Part shown: piece after piece, positions 16,284-25,745 of the stretch | How positions within the stretch are numbered: position 1 is the first letter of the stretch | How the letters are laid out: each line of letters starts with the position of its first letter | Origin: Rhodococcus koreensis | GTDB lineage: Bacteria; Actinomycetota; Actinomycetes; Mycobacteriales; Mycobacteriaceae | DNA: 64,000 nt | Reading direction: 5' to 3' | Assembly (NCBI RefSeq): GCF_900105905.1 | Contig: NZ_FNSV01000005.1 | Coordinates: 1,860,001-1,924,000 of the forward strand | The notes under the pieces: model-generated | What the model saw: the letters and a program-made list of their open reading frames with translations, nothing else | Database searches by the model: none | What the model was told of the DNA's origin: nothing | Translations under genes and position numbers: made by a program

Positions 16284-17756
16284 GTGTCCGTCACCCATGA
16301 CGAATCGCGGGGATCCGCTTCGTCCACCCGTCCCGGTGCCGCGGCCGATCTGTGCCGCATCACCGTCCTGTCGACGCATTCGCAGGTCGACATGGCCGTG
16401 CCGTTCGGTGTGCCGCTTGCCATCCTCGTTCCGGGGATCGTCGACACCATTCGCACCCATCGCAGTACCAACGATTTCGACGACTCCCTCGAACAGTACG
16501 AACCGAGCGAGTGGGTTCTCGCGAAGATCGGGCACTCGCCGCTCTCGACCACGTTGACGTTGCACGAGCACGGAATCCGCGACGGGGATCTCCTCGTGCT
16601 GCAGAGTGTGCACGCCGGCGCACCGCCGCCGCTGTTCGACGACATCATGTACAACGTGGCGATCGCCGACGCCGAGGGCGACCGCGAGTGGACCCGGGGT
16701 TCCGCACGGGTCGTGGGCTCCGTCGCCGCCGTGCTCGGCACCGTCGTCGGTTCGTTCGCACTGTTGTGGTCCGGGGCGGGGACGGAAGGATTCCTGGGGG
16801 CGGGTTGTGCCGTCGCGACGGCCCTGCTGTTCCTGATCGCCGGCGCGGTCACCGGCCGCGTCTACGGCGACGCGCCCAGTTCCGTGGTCCTCAGCGGATG
16901 CGCCGTTCCCCTCTCGTTCGCCGCGGGAATTCTGTTCGTGCCGGGCGATCTCGGCGCTGCGCACCTGCTCCTCGGGCTCGCGCTGGCCGGTACCACCGCC
17001 GTTCTGGCGTTACGACTGGGCGGGGTCGGGCTGCGACTGTTCACGGCACTGTCGGTGACGTCCCTGTTAGGATCGATCGCCGCGCTCGTGGCCACGCTGT
17101 TCGGCAACCCGACCGCCGCGGTCGGCGCGGGCCTCGTGGCGGCGGCGCTGATCGGACTCGCCTTCTCGGCCCGGGTGTCGATACTGCTGGCGAAGCTTCC
17201 GCTGCCCCCGGTCCCCGCTCCGGGCACGTCGGTCGATCCGTCCGAGGACGACCCGGACGACGAGGTGACGATGCCCTCGTTCGACTCCCTCGCACAGCGA
17301 GCGGCACGTGCCCGCAAGTACCTCACGGGCCTGGTCGGCGCGATGACGGCACTCGCCGTGACCGGCGCCCTCGTCGCGGCGCACCCGGGCGTGCACGACG
17401 GAATCTTCTGGCCCGGACTCGCTCTCGCCGTCGCCACCGCCACCGTCCTGATGTTCCGGGGACGCACATACAGCAGCGCCGAGCAGGCCGTTCCGCTGAT
17501 CGCGGGCGGGGTGACGATACTGGTTCTGCTGCTCACCGCCGCGGCTGTCGCCGTACCCGACTTCGCGATCGCATCGTTCGCGGTCGCGATCCTGTTCGCC
17601 GTCGGCGGGCTGGTGCTGGGAATCCTCGCCCCCCGCCGGACGTTCTCGCCCGTGATGCGGCGGGTGGCCGAGCTCATCGATCTGGCGGTGATCGCGTCGA
17701 TCGTCCCGCTGGTGTGCTGGGTGACCGGTCTCTACTCGCTGATGCGTGGACTGTGA
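16284..17756 (+). CDS. eccD4: ESX-4 membrane channel protein EccD
   Basis: 490 aa. GTG at 16284 is preferred over the ATG at 16248 because TGGGGGAA lies 7 nt upstream of it. Residues about 22-110 form a ubiquitin-like cytoplasmic domain (CRITVLST start, LTLHEHGIRDGDLLVL end). From about 140 there are roughly eleven hydrophobic helices, with a charged break at about 310-345 (DPSEDDPDDE). EccD is the main pore-lining subunit of the type VII inner-membrane complex. The stop overlaps the mycP4 start (GTGA), so the two are coupled. Orientation relative to eccC4 and eccB4 is the same as Rv3448. Confidence 0.94.
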   Translation: MSVTHDESRGSASSTRPGAAADLCRITVLSTHSQVDMAVPFGVPLAILVPGIVDTIRTHRSTNDFDDSLEQYEPSEWVLAKIGHSPLSTTLTLHEHGIRDGDLLVLQSVHAGAPPPLFDDIMYNVAIADAEGDREWTRGSARVVGSVAAVLGTVVGSFALLWSGAGTEGFLGAGCAVATALLFLIAGAVTGRVYGDAPSSVVLSGCAVPLSFAAGILFVPGDLGAAHLLLGLALAGTTAVLALRLGGVGLRLFTALSVTSLLGSIAALVATLFGNPTAAVGAGLVAAALIGLAFSARVSILLAKLPLPPVPAPGTSVDPSEDDPDDEVTMPSFDSLAQRAARARKYLTGLVGAMTALAVTGALVAAHPGVHDGIFWPGLALAVATATVLMFRGRTYSSAEQAVPLIAGGVTILVLLLTAAAVAVPDFAIASFAVAILFAVGGLVLGILAPRRTFSPVMRRVAELIDLAVIASIVPLVCWVTGLYSLMRGL

Positions 17757-19144
17757 GGCGCCGGCTCACCCGCGTCGTCCTGGCCACCGCGATCGTGGCG
17801 GTCACCGCCGCCGTGGGTCAGGGCGGCGCCTCGGCTGTGGTGCCCGCTCCCGTGGACGTCGGACTTGTTCCACCGACGGACCGCCAGAAGGCCGAGCTAC
17901 GCCGCAATTGCAAAGATGCCGTGCGCGTGCCCGACGGCCCCGACGTCCCGGCGGCCCAGCGCGACCTCGACTTCCAGTCGGTCTGGCCGATCACGAGGGG
18001 CGCCGGTCAGATCGTCGCGGTGATCGACACCGGCGTCTCGCGGCACCCCCGTCTCCCCGGACTCGTGGACGGCGGCGACCTCGTGGGGACGCAGACCGGA
18101 ACGGTCGACTGCGACGCGCACGGCACTCTCGTCGCCGGGTTGATCGGCGCCTCGCAGGTGCCCGGCTCCGGTTTCTCCGGTGGCGCACCGGATTCGCGGA
18201 TCCTGTCGATCCGGCAGTCGAGCAATGCGTACAACCCCGCCGGCCAGGCCGACGAGGTCGACAACGCCGGCAACTCGGTCGGCGGATACGGAAACGTTGT
18301 GACGATGGCGACGGCGATCCGGCGTGCGGCCGACCAGGGTGCGACCGTCATCAACATCTCCGAGGTCGCGTGCAAGACCGCTACGGAGGGGATCGGCAGC
18401 GGCGACCGGTACGTGGGAGCTGCCGTGAAGTACGCCGTCACGGTGCACAACGCCGTGGTGGTCGCGGCAGCAGGCAACTTCGGTTCCGGAGACTGCAAGA
18501 TTCAGAATCCACCGGTCGACCCCCTCCGGCCCGGCGCCGATCTGTGGGACTCCGTCAGCACCATCGCGAGTCCCGCCTGGTACGACGACTACGTGCTCAC
18601 CGTCGGCTCCGTCGAGCCAAACGGTTCGGCGAGCGACTTCAGCCTGGCCGGTCCGTGGGTCGACGTCGCAGCCCCGGGAACCGGTCTCACGTCACTGCAC
18701 CCGACCACCGGCGACCTGACGAACACGGTGTACGCCCCAGAGGGCAACGCGGAGCCGGTGCAGGGAACGAGTTTCGCCGCCCCGTACGTCTCGGCGACCG
18801 TCGCCCTGGTTCGTTCGCGGTTCCCGCAACTGTCCGCACAGCAGGTCATGGCCCGCATCGAGGCCACGGCGCATGCTCCGGCAGAGGGGTGGAATCCGTC
18901 GGTCGGGCACGGGATCATCGATCCGCTGGCGGCAGTCACCGCCGACGTTCCCCTCGACGATGCCATCGTCGATCAGTCGAATTCCGTCGCGATCGAGGAG
19001 CTTCCGGCCGCTGCTCCCCCGGACCATCGGCCGCGCAACGTCGCAGTGGCGGCCACCGGAACGCTGAGCGCACTGCTCGTGCTCGGCGTCCTGGCGTCGT
19101 TCCCGCTCCGCCGCCGGTTCCGCTCGGCGACCGACCGGAACTGA
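17753..19144 (+). CDS. mycP4: Mycosin, ESX-4 membrane-anchored subtilisin-like protease
   Basis: 463 aa from GTG 17753. An N-terminal signal sequence (about 1-30) is followed by an S8 peptidase domain with the complete triad: Asp92 in VIDTGVS, His123 in DAHGTLVAG, Ser340 in GTSFAAP. Asn in the oxyanion motif AAAGNFGSGD is also present. A C-terminal membrane anchor (about 425-447, LSALLVLGVLASFPL) and basic end complete the mycosin layout. Mycosins cap and stabilise the periplasmic face of the ESX complex and process some substrates. It is followed by a bidirectional terminator shared with eccB4. Confidence 0.95.
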   Translation: MRRRLTRVVLATAIVAVTAAVGQGGASAVVPAPVDVGLVPPTDRQKAELRRNCKDAVRVPDGPDVPAAQRDLDFQSVWPITRGAGQIVAVIDTGVSRHPRLPGLVDGGDLVGTQTGTVDCDAHGTLVAGLIGASQVPGSGFSGGAPDSRILSIRQSSNAYNPAGQADEVDNAGNSVGGYGNVVTMATAIRRAADQGATVINISEVACKTATEGIGSGDRYVGAAVKYAVTVHNAVVVAAAGNFGSGDCKIQNPPVDPLRPGADLWDSVSTIASPAWYDDYVLTVGSVEPNGSASDFSLAGPWVDVAAPGTGLTSLHPTTGDLTNTVYAPEGNAEPVQGTSFAAPYVSATVALVRSRFPQLSAQQVMARIEATAHAPAEGWNPSVGHGIIDPLAAVTADVPLDDAIVDQSNSVAIEELPAAAPPDHRPRNVAVAATGTLSALLVLGVLASFPLRRRFRSATDRN

Positions 19145-19157
19145 CCCTCCGCCCGAC

Positions 19158-19197
19158 GGGGAGGATGCGGACGCCTGAACGAGACCGCGTCCTCCCC
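19158..19197. terminator. Bidirectional terminator between mycP4 and eccB4
   Basis: A 13-bp stem (19158-19170 and 19185-19197; one G-T pair) with a 14-nt loop fills the 62-bp gap between the convergent mycP4 and eccB4 stops. Confidence 0.7.
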
Positions 19198-19206
19198 CGC
19201 GAACTC

Positions 19207-20697
19207 CTATCTGGATCCTGACGCGACAGCGGCAGGGTCGAGGTCCGGTGCGACACCGTCGTGTGCAACGAGCGCCGACGACTTTCCGAGCGAGGGGCCC
19301 TGCGCCAGGAGGGCGAGTATCTGCCAGGGCGCGAGAGGCTGGGCGCCGTCGAGCCCCAATGCCTTGGCAGAGTCTTTGTCCGCGTCCCTGTCCGGGATAC
19401 CGAACCGAACTCCCGTGTCCGCGACGAAGAACCAGCTGTCACGTCGCGTGCTCGTGGGCTCGATGCCGGTGGACTGCACGAAACCGCTGGTTCCCGGTTG
19501 TACATAGACCGTGTCGGCGTTGTCGCCCGCGCCGTCCGCCTGGGCCAGTTCGACCGCGCGGGCGTCGCCCGGGATCGGGAGGGCGCGGCCCGCGACCAGC
19601 GACAGTTCGGCCGCCGGACCACTCGAGCCGGTCTCGTCCGGTGCACGGAGAGGCTTCCACGTCAGGCAGCTCACGGGACTGTCGGAGGCATCGACGATCG
19701 TGGGCGCCGACTCGGGAAAGCTGTCCACCTCAATCTGTTCCACGGAGGGGATTCGCTTGGTGGCGTCCGGCGGGACGCTCGACATCTCGGTGTCGCCGTG
19801 CGAGTCCGACAGGAAGATCAGGTTCGCGACGGCCGAGCTGATCTTCTGGATTCCGTCGCGAAGGACCACGTAGTGGGTGGCCTCGGAGCCGATCAGCGCC
19901 GTGAACACCGATCCCACGACCTTGTCCTGCAACGGATACCGAGGGCTGCTTCCGGCCCCCGGAATGACGGGAGCCGCGAGTGGCGGCACCTCGGGGATGG
20001 CGTTGACGAGGCCCTTGCTCACCGGACGCGGCCGGGCGCCTTCGAGGCCCAGCGCACGGGTGACAGCAGGGTCGTCCAGGTCGACCCTGGCCCGCTTGCC
20101 GCCGTAGATCAGGTACGACGCGTCGGAGGTCGACGCAAGCAGTGCCTGATCTCCCGTGAGGGACCCGCCGCCGTCGGAACCCTCCGTCTTCCCGACGATG
20201 ACCGATGTTGTGACGGAATGATTTCCGTCGGCCGCGATCGAATCGCACACGGTCCACGGGGTCTTCGCCCCGGGGTCTCCGGCAGGCAGCGCCGACGGCG
20301 CGCCGGGGATCCCGACGAGGGCACCGCGCGCGCGGGTGTCGAGTTCGGATTCCTTGACGATCACCGGATTCTCGGACTTTCCGACGATGAGCCGGGCGGA
20401 CGCGAGATTCAAAACGGGACGGAGAGTGTCGCCCATGACGACGAACATTGCGCCCGAGTCCTTGCCGACGACGATCGACGCGTCACCGATCTTGTCCTGC
20501 GGACGGAACAGCGCCAGCGCTGCGCACCCGGCGAGGCCGAGTGACGCGATCACAACCCCCACCGCGAGCGCGCGTGACTGCGACCGCATGGGGTCGTGCA
20601 ACATTCGGACGTCGCGACGCACCAGGGCGTGCTCCATCCTTCTGACCAGAAAGCGATACCCGTTGACCTGCCACCGGGTGGTGGGTGTTACAGCCAT
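19207..20697 (-). CDS. eccB4: ESX-4 membrane/periplasmic protein EccB
   Basis: 496 aa; ATG at 20697 (MAVTPTTRWQVNGYRFLVRRME) follows a strong GGGGGAGG site, so the longer reading to 20754 is rejected. A short cytoplasmic N-terminus with the family motif QVNGYRFLxRR is followed by one membrane helix (about 41-64) and a large repeat-built periplasmic domain that contains a conserved Cys pair (TVCDSI and SCLTW). EccB bridges inner-membrane subunits and binds MycP in the periplasm. It diverges from eccE4. Confidence 0.95.
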   Translation of the reverse strand: MAVTPTTRWQVNGYRFLVRRMEHALVRRDVRMLHDPMRSQSRALAVGVVIASLGLAGCAALALFRPQDKIGDASIVVGKDSGAMFVVMGDTLRPVLNLASARLIVGKSENPVIVKESELDTRARGALVGIPGAPSALPAGDPGAKTPWTVCDSIAADGNHSVTTSVIVGKTEGSDGGGSLTGDQALLASTSDASYLIYGGKRARVDLDDPAVTRALGLEGARPRPVSKGLVNAIPEVPPLAAPVIPGAGSSPRYPLQDKVVGSVFTALIGSEATHYVVLRDGIQKISSAVANLIFLSDSHGDTEMSSVPPDATKRIPSVEQIEVDSFPESAPTIVDASDSPVSCLTWKPLRAPDETGSSGPAAELSLVAGRALPIPGDARAVELAQADGAGDNADTVYVQPGTSGFVQSTGIEPTSTRRDSWFFVADTGVRFGIPDRDADKDSAKALGLDGAQPLAPWQILALLAQGPSLGKSSALVAHDGVAPDLDPAAVASGSR

Positions 20698-20809
20698 TGT
20701 TCCTCCCCCGTGCTGCACAGCGCTCGGGGTGACACAGTACAGTTCCATCGACAATCTTCACGGCGGACGGGTACGGGTCTGCTGGGTTCAGGTATTCGGG
20801 GGAGGAACC
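20698..20809. promoter_or_regulatory. Divergent eccB4/eccE4 intergenic region with mirror-image ribosome sites
   Basis: The 112-bp gap must hold both promoters. Its two ends carry the same 12-bp sequence in inverted orientation (20699-20710 and 20797-20808), each containing the GGGGGAGG Shine-Dalgarno placed just before its ATG. I see no convincing -35/-10 pair. Confidence 0.45.
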
Positions 20810-22459
20810 ATGGACCGCTCACGCGTCACACGTCGGCCGTCGTCTCTTCGGTTCTCGGCGACCGAGGTGATCATCGCACAACTTCTGGGGGTGACCGGCG
20901 GCGTCGTGGCCTCGCTGTGCGGGCTGGTCTGGTGGGGCGCCGTCGCACTTGCCGTCCTTCTCGTCGTCGCCGCGCTCGTCCGGGTAGGCGGCTGGTCGAG
21001 CCTGGACTGGGCCCGGACGTACTGGCGGTACTGCACCGAACCCGGCCGGACGGAGTCCCGCACCGTCGGTTTCCAGGCGCCGACCGGCCAGTCCGTCGGG
21101 CTCCGCTGGGACGGGGGGAACGTGGTCGCCGTCGTCGAGGTCCTTCCTCCCGCGGGCAGTCTCACCCAGATCACCCGTGACGGCTTCCAGACGACGCACG
21201 AACTCCCCACCGACGCGCTCGCCGCGTGCCTCGTGCAGCACGACATCTCGCTGACCGGAATCGACATCGTCAGCCACGGCTATCGCGCCGCGGCAGGCAC
21301 ACCCGCGACCGATGTGTACGACAGACTGGTCGGACCGCTCCCGGCGACGGCGACCCGGATGGTCTGGCTCGCCCTGCGATTCGACGCCACCGAGAGCGTC
21401 GCGGCTGTGGCCCGGCGAGGCGGCGGCGAGGAAGGCGCTTCCCGCGCGATCACGATCGCGGCCGGCCGGGTCGTGCGCGCCCTCGCCGATTCCGGCTGCC
21501 GCGCGCGGATTCTCACCGCCCCCGAGATCGACTCCGCCGCGCTGCAGATCAGTCGCGGCGTCGACCCGAAAACCTTCACGCAGACGTGGAAGCAGGCGCC
21601 GCTGCCCGGAGTGTGCAACACCGGCTACGGCGTCGACCCGCGGTACCTGACGAGAGATCTGCTCGCGAAGCTGTGGGTTCCGTCGAGCCTCGGCACGACG
21701 GTGACGATCCGTCTCCGCCCCAGCGGGTACGACGGCCAGGTGAAGATCGGTGCGGCCTGCCGGGTGACCACCCGGACGATGCCCGCGCCGCTCGCGATTC
21801 CCGGGCTCGTCTCGATGCAGGGCAGGCACAAGGACGGGCTGCTGTCCAATCTCCCCCTCGCGATGTCGGACCTCGACGACGTGATGCCGTTGACCGACAT
21901 GTCCGTCGAGGAACTGCGCGCCTTGCAGTTGCCACCGGCGGGGTGCGGCCAGCTCATCGGTTCCGACGACTACGGCCACGGAATCACCGCCCGCATCGCA
22001 GGTCCCGGCGTCGGCATGGTCTATGTGGCGGGCGAGCTGTACCTCGCCCAGCAACTGGTGTTCCGCGCCGTTGCAACAGGTGCCCGGGTGCTCATCCACA
22101 CCGATCGGCCCGACGCGTGGTCGTCGTTGATCGACTCCATCGCCACGCCTGACCGGTTGCGCATCGCGGGTCACAACCCGCAGTCCGACAATAGGTTCAA
22201 CACGGTGGTGTTCGACGGCGTCAACGCGCTGCCGCACCGCGCCGGGGTCACAGCGATCTACCTGTACGGGGAGCCGAGTCAGTGGCCCGGCGCCGAACCG
22301 GACCTGTCCATCGTCCAGCCGAATGCTCTCGGCGACCGGATTCTTCTGTCGACGGGAGGGACGAGCATCGAACTGATGCTGGTCACGATCTCGTCCGAGA
22401 CTGCGTTCATCGGCCGCCCGCGCGCGGTGGAGGAGTACCCGCCCGCCTACCAGTACTAG
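20810..22459 (+). CDS. eccE4: ESX-4 core component EccE
   Basis: 549 aa, ATG at 20810 behind GGGGGAGGAACC. Two adjacent membrane helices (about 18-57, with a WWG between them) are followed by a large soluble domain starting LDWARTYWRY, the EccE family layout. Later segments include the SLTGIDIVSHGYR core and the C-terminal LLSTGGTSIELMLV. EccE is the peripheral fifth core subunit of type VII secretion complexes. The M. tuberculosis ESX-4 locus lacks it, whereas M. abscessus and many nocardioform ESX-4 loci keep it. Its stop shares the palindrome CTAG with the stop of the convergent FMN reductase gene. Confidence 0.9.
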   Translation: MDRSRVTRRPSSLRFSATEVIIAQLLGVTGGVVASLCGLVWWGAVALAVLLVVAALVRVGGWSSLDWARTYWRYCTEPGRTESRTVGFQAPTGQSVGLRWDGGNVVAVVEVLPPAGSLTQITRDGFQTTHELPTDALAACLVQHDISLTGIDIVSHGYRAAAGTPATDVYDRLVGPLPATATRMVWLALRFDATESVAAVARRGGGEEGASRAITIAAGRVVRALADSGCRARILTAPEIDSAALQISRGVDPKTFTQTWKQAPLPGVCNTGYGVDPRYLTRDLLAKLWVPSSLGTTVTIRLRPSGYDGQVKIGAACRVTTRTMPAPLAIPGLVSMQGRHKDGLLSNLPLAMSDLDDVMPLTDMSVEELRALQLPPAGCGQLIGSDDYGHGITARIAGPGVGMVYVAGELYLAQQLVFRAVATGARVLIHTDRPDAWSSLIDSIATPDRLRIAGHNPQSDNRFNTVVFDGVNALPHRAGVTAIYLYGEPSQWPGAEPDLSIVQPNALGDRILLSTGGTSIELMLVTISSETAFIGRPRAVEEYPPAYQY

Positions 22460-23022
22460 CCGGGGTACGGCGCGGTCTCGCGCTGAACCCGGACCGCGTC
22501 GGCCCACCACACCAACTGGGCCAGCATGCGGTCCGCCGAGTCGATGGCGGCGCCGTCGGTGGTCTGCCCCTGGTCGTCGAATCTCTTGCGCACCCGGTGG
22601 AAGCTCACACTCTGCCGGACCGACACCATGTGCAGTTCCGCCACCACCTGGCGTAGCTGTTCGGTGGCCCGGAGCCCGCCGGCCAGCCCACCGTACGACA
22701 CGAAACCGATGGGCTTCGAACGCCATTCGTGTTTGAGACTGTCGAACGCGGTCTTCAGCGCCGCAGGGTAGCCGTGGTTGTATTCGGAGGTGACGGCCAC
22801 GAATCCGTCGGCTCGGCCCACCCGCTCGCGGAATTCGTCCGTCACCGGGGAATCGCCGAGATCCTGCGGCAACGGCGTGTCGGCGAGGTCGATGACCCCC
22901 ACGTCCAGTCCCGGGTAGGCGCGCGCACGTTCGGCGAACCAGCCGGCGACGACGGGAGCGATCCGGCCCACTCTGACGGACCCGATGATGATCTCGAGTC
23001 GGACGGGCTCGACTGCGGTCAT
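22456..23022 (-). CDS. NAD(P)H-dependent FMN reductase (flavodoxin-like fold)
   Basis: 188 aa; ATG at 23022 (MTAVEPVRLEIIIGSVR), with a GTG two codons upstream as an alternative. The fold is that of NADPH-dependent FMN/azo/quinone reductases: a phosphate-binding GSVRVGRIAP loop at about 12-21, the flavin-binding TSEYNHGYPAALKTAFD at about 77-93, and SYGGLAGGLRA. It probably reduces free flavin or quinones in the cytosol. It overlaps eccE4 tail to tail by 4 bp and lies 49 bp after truA on the same strand. There is no evidence that it belongs to the secretion system. Confidence 0.85.
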   Translation of the reverse strand: MTAVEPVRLEIIIGSVRVGRIAPVVAGWFAERARAYPGLDVGVIDLADTPLPQDLGDSPVTDEFRERVGRADGFVAVTSEYNHGYPAALKTAFDSLKHEWRSKPIGFVSYGGLAGGLRATEQLRQVVAELHMVSVRQSVSFHRVRKRFDDQGQTTDGAAIDSADRMLAQLVWWADAVRVQRETAPYPG

Positions 23023-23071
23023 GAACACACTCCTTCTTTCCGGGGCAATCCTGGAGGTCGACGATCCGGCT

Positions 23072-23965
23072 TCAGTCGCCGCAGCAGCCGCCGGGCACGG
23101 TCCGAACGTCCCGGGTGATCTGGTTGCGTGCCGCCAGATCCGCGTCTTCGGGGTAGTCGACCCGCACCAGGGACAGTCCGTGCGCGGGGGCCACCAGAAT
23201 CGAACTCGACCGCGACTTCTCGCGGAGGAGACCCTCGATCCAGCCGAGATCGCGCCTGCCCTCCCCCACGGCGAGAACCGCACCGACGAGACTGCGCACC
23301 ATCGACCAGCAGAACGCGTCGGCGCTGACGAAGGCGGTGAACACGTCGCCGTCGCGTTCCCAATCGAAACGCTGGAGATCGCGGACCGTGGTGGCCCCTT
23401 CCCGGCGTTTGCAGAACGCCGCAAAGTCGTGCAGTCCCAGCAGCATCGCGGACGCCGAGCGCATGAGTTCGAGGTCCAGGACCTTCGGATACGACACGGT
23501 GTCCCTCGCTCGGAGCGGGTCGGCACCGTAGACCGCCGATGTCAGGCGGTACTCGTAGTGCCTCCGCATCGCGGAGAACCGTGCATCGAAGTGTTCGGGC
23601 GCGAAGGAGATCCGCTTGATCCGCACATCCTTCGGCAGAAAGCGCGCGAGCCTGCGGACCAGCCGGGACGGGTCTTCCGGCAGGGCGTCGATCGGAACGT
23701 CGACGTGCGCGACCTGACCGGTGGCGTGGACGCCGGCGTCGGTCCGCCCCGCCACCGTGAGCTGCAACGGCGTGCGCAGGACGGCGCCGAGCTTCTCCTC
23801 GATCTCCCCGCACACCGTGCGCAGGCCGTTCTGGCGGGCCCACCCGGAGAAATCGGTTCCGTCGTACGCGATGTCCAGGCGCAAGCGACGGGTCTCATAC
23901 GAAACGGGCCCGCCGTCCCCCGGGGGGACGACGGGCTCGTTCGATTCAGCGTGTGCCGAAACCAA
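23072..23965 (-). CDS. truA: tRNA pseudouridine(38-40) synthase
   Basis: Isomerises U38-U40 of the tRNA anticodon stem. 297 aa; the start is TTG at 23965, 5 bp after the rplQ stop, because no ATG or GTG lies between it and the first conserved strand ([17 protein letters not shown]). The catalytic Asp is in [17 protein letters not shown] and [14 protein letters not shown], both conserved in TruA, are present. It is the last gene of the alpha operon, as in M. tuberculosis rplQ-truA. Confidence 0.95.
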   Translation of the reverse strand: MVSAHAESNEPVVPPGDGGPVSYETRRLRLDIAYDGTDFSGWARQNGLRTVCGEIEEKLGAVLRTPLQLTVAGRTDAGVHATGQVAHVDVPIDALPEDPSRLVRRLARFLPKDVRIKRISFAPEHFDARFSAMRRHYEYRLTSAVYGADPLRARDTVSYPKVLDLELMRSASAMLLGLHDFAAFCKRREGATTVRDLQRFDWERDGDVFTAFVSADAFCWSMVRSLVGAVLAVGEGRRDLGWIEGLLREKSRSSSILVAPAHGLSLVRVDYPEDADLAARNQITRDVRTVPGGCCGD

Positions 23966-23970
23966 GTGGA

Positions 23971-24540
23971 CTAGTCCTTCTTGGCCTCTTCGGCCTCGGG
24001 AGCGTCGGCCGCGGTGGCGGTCTCGTCCTCGATGGCCTCGACGACGGCGTCAGCGTTCTCGACCTCGGCGTCGGTTGCCTCGGCCTCGACGGCCTCGACG
24101 ACGTTCTCCTCGGCGGGAGCAGCAGCCGGCGCATCCTGCGATGCCTTCACGCGACGAGCACGGTCGGCCTCGGAGGTGACGGTCTTCTCCTTGACGAGCT
24201 CGATGATCGCCATCGGCGCGTTGTCACCCTTGCGGGGGACCGTCTTGATGATGCGGGTGTAGCCGCCGTCACGATCGGCGTAGAACGGGCCGATCTCCGC
24301 GAACAGGGTGTGCACGACATCCTTGTTGCGGATGACCTTCAGAACCTCGCGACGGTGAGCCAGGGTTCCGGCCTTGGCGTGCGTGACGAGCTTCTCGGCG
24401 TACGGGCGCAGGGCCTTGGCCTTGGACTCCGTGGTGGTGATGCGGCCGTGCTCGAAGAGCGCGGTAGCCAGATTGGCGAAGATCGCCTTCTGGTGCGAAG
24501 CCGACCCGCCGAAGCGAGCACCCTTCTTGGGCTTGGGCAT
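23971..24540 (-). CDS. rplQ: 50S ribosomal protein L17
   Basis: 189 aa, ATG at 24540 ([13 protein letters not shown]). The conserved L17 domain covers about residues 1-118 ([25 protein letters not shown]). The remaining 70 residues are an acidic Ala/Glu-rich tail common in actinobacterial L17 and absent from E. coli L17. Lies 27 bp downstream of rpoA. Confidence 0.97.
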   Translation of the reverse strand: MPKPKKGARFGGSASHQKAIFANLATALFEHGRITTTESKAKALRPYAEKLVTHAKAGTLAHRREVLKVIRNKDVVHTLFAEIGPFYADRDGGYTRIIKTVPRKGDNAPMAIIELVKEKTVTSEADRARRVKASQDAPAAAPAEENVVEAVEAEATDAEVENADAVVEAIEDETATAADAPEAEEAKKD

Positions 24541-24567
24541 GATGATCTCCTAGTAAAGGACCGTGAG

Positions 24568-25629
24568 CTACAGCTGTTCGGTCTCGGCGTAGTCCTCGGT
24601 GCCCTCGGCATCACCGAAGGAACCGGCGTCCGTGTCGCTCCACGTTCCGGTGGCGGCGTCGTAGCCGGCAACGGTGGTGGGATCGAAGGACGCGGGGCTG
24701 TCCTTGAGGGCCAGGCCGAGCGAATGCAGCTTGACCTTCACCTCGTCGATGGACTTCTGTCCGAAGTTGCGGATGTCGAGCAGATCGGACTCGGTACGGC
24801 CGACAAGCTCACCGACGGTGTGAACACCTTCGCGCTTGAGGCAGTTGTAGGAACGGACCGTCAGGTCCAGGTCCTCGATGGGCAGTCCGAACGAAGCGAT
24901 GTGATCGGCCTCGGCGGGCGAGGGTCCGATCTCGATGCCTTCTGCTTCGACGTTCAGCTCACGGGCCAGGCCGAAGAGCTCAACCAGGGTCTTGCCCGCC
25001 GAAGCGAGCGCGTCCCGAGCGGTGATGGAGTTCTTGGTTTCCACATCGAGCACGAGCCGATCGAAGTCGGTGCGCTGCTCGACGCGGGTGGCCTCCACCT
25101 TGTAGGTGACCTTGAGCACCGGCGAGTAGATCGAGTCGACCGGGATACGGCCGATCTCGGCGCCGGACGCCTTGTTCTGGACGGCGGGGACGTAGCCGCG
25201 ACCGCGCTCGACGACGAGCTCGATCTCCAGCTTTCCCTTGTCGTTCAGGGTGGCGATGTGCAGATCCGGGTTGTTCACGGTGACGCCGGCCGGGGGCACG
25301 ATGTCGCCTGCGGTCACAGCGCCGGGGCCCTGCTTGCGGACGTACATGGTGACCGGCTCGTCCTCTTCGGAGCTCACGACGAGACCCTTGAGGTTCAGGA
25401 TGATGTCGGTGACATCTTCCTTCACACCGGGAACTGTGGTGAACTCGTGCAGAACGCCGTCGATGCGGATGCTGGTGACAGCAGCGCCGGGAATCGACGA
25501 GAGCAGCGTACGGCGGAGCGAATTGCCGAGTGTGTACCCGAAGCCTGGCTCGAGGGGCTCGATGACGAACTTCGAGCGGTTGTCAGCGATGACCTCTTCG
25601 GTCAGCGTGGGTCGCTGAGAAATGAGCAT
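24568..25629 (-). CDS. rpoA: RNA polymerase alpha subunit
   Basis: 353 aa, ATG at 25629 ([12 protein letters not shown]). The N-terminal assembly domain shows [20 protein letters not shown] (dimer and beta contacts). A linker and the C-terminal DNA/activator-binding domain follow (about 255-320, with [20 protein letters not shown] and the [12 protein letters not shown] helix). The tail is acidic. It sits between rpsD and rplQ, with a 19-bp perfect hairpin in the rpsD-rpoA gap. Confidence 0.98.
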   Translation of the reverse strand: MLISQRPTLTEEVIADNRSKFVIEPLEPGFGYTLGNSLRRTLLSSIPGAAVTSIRIDGVLHEFTTVPGVKEDVTDIILNLKGLVVSSEEDEPVTMYVRKQGPGAVTAGDIVPPAGVTVNNPDLHIATLNDKGKLEIELVVERGRGYVPAVQNKASGAEIGRIPVDSIYSPVLKVTYKVEATRVEQRTDFDRLVLDVETKNSITARDALASAGKTLVELFGLARELNVEAEGIEIGPSPAEADHIASFGLPIEDLDLTVRSYNCLKREGVHTVGELVGRTESDLLDIRNFGQKSIDEVKVKLHSLGLALKDSPASFDPTTVAGYDAATGTWSDTDAGSFGDAEGTEDYAETEQL

Positions 25630-25692
25630 TGGATTTCCTCCTGTACGGGCGTCCGCTATTTGACGCCCACGATGGGAAAGGCACTTCGTGCC

Positions 25693-25734
25693 CGTGCGCC
25701 TTTCCGGTAGTCGGAACTACCGGAAAGGCGCACG
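25693..25734. terminator. 19-bp perfect hairpin between rpsD and rpoA
   Basis: Arms 25693-25711 and 25716-25734 are perfectly complementary with a 4-nt loop, an unusually long stem for an intercistronic gap. In the minus direction it begins 12 nt after the rpsD stop. A second small repeat (GGCAC, 3-nt loop, GTGCC) follows immediately, and there is no T-run. It could be a terminator/attenuator or an RNA processing and stability element setting the rpoA level. Confidence 0.65.
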
Positions 25735-25745
25735 AGCCGTCAGGC

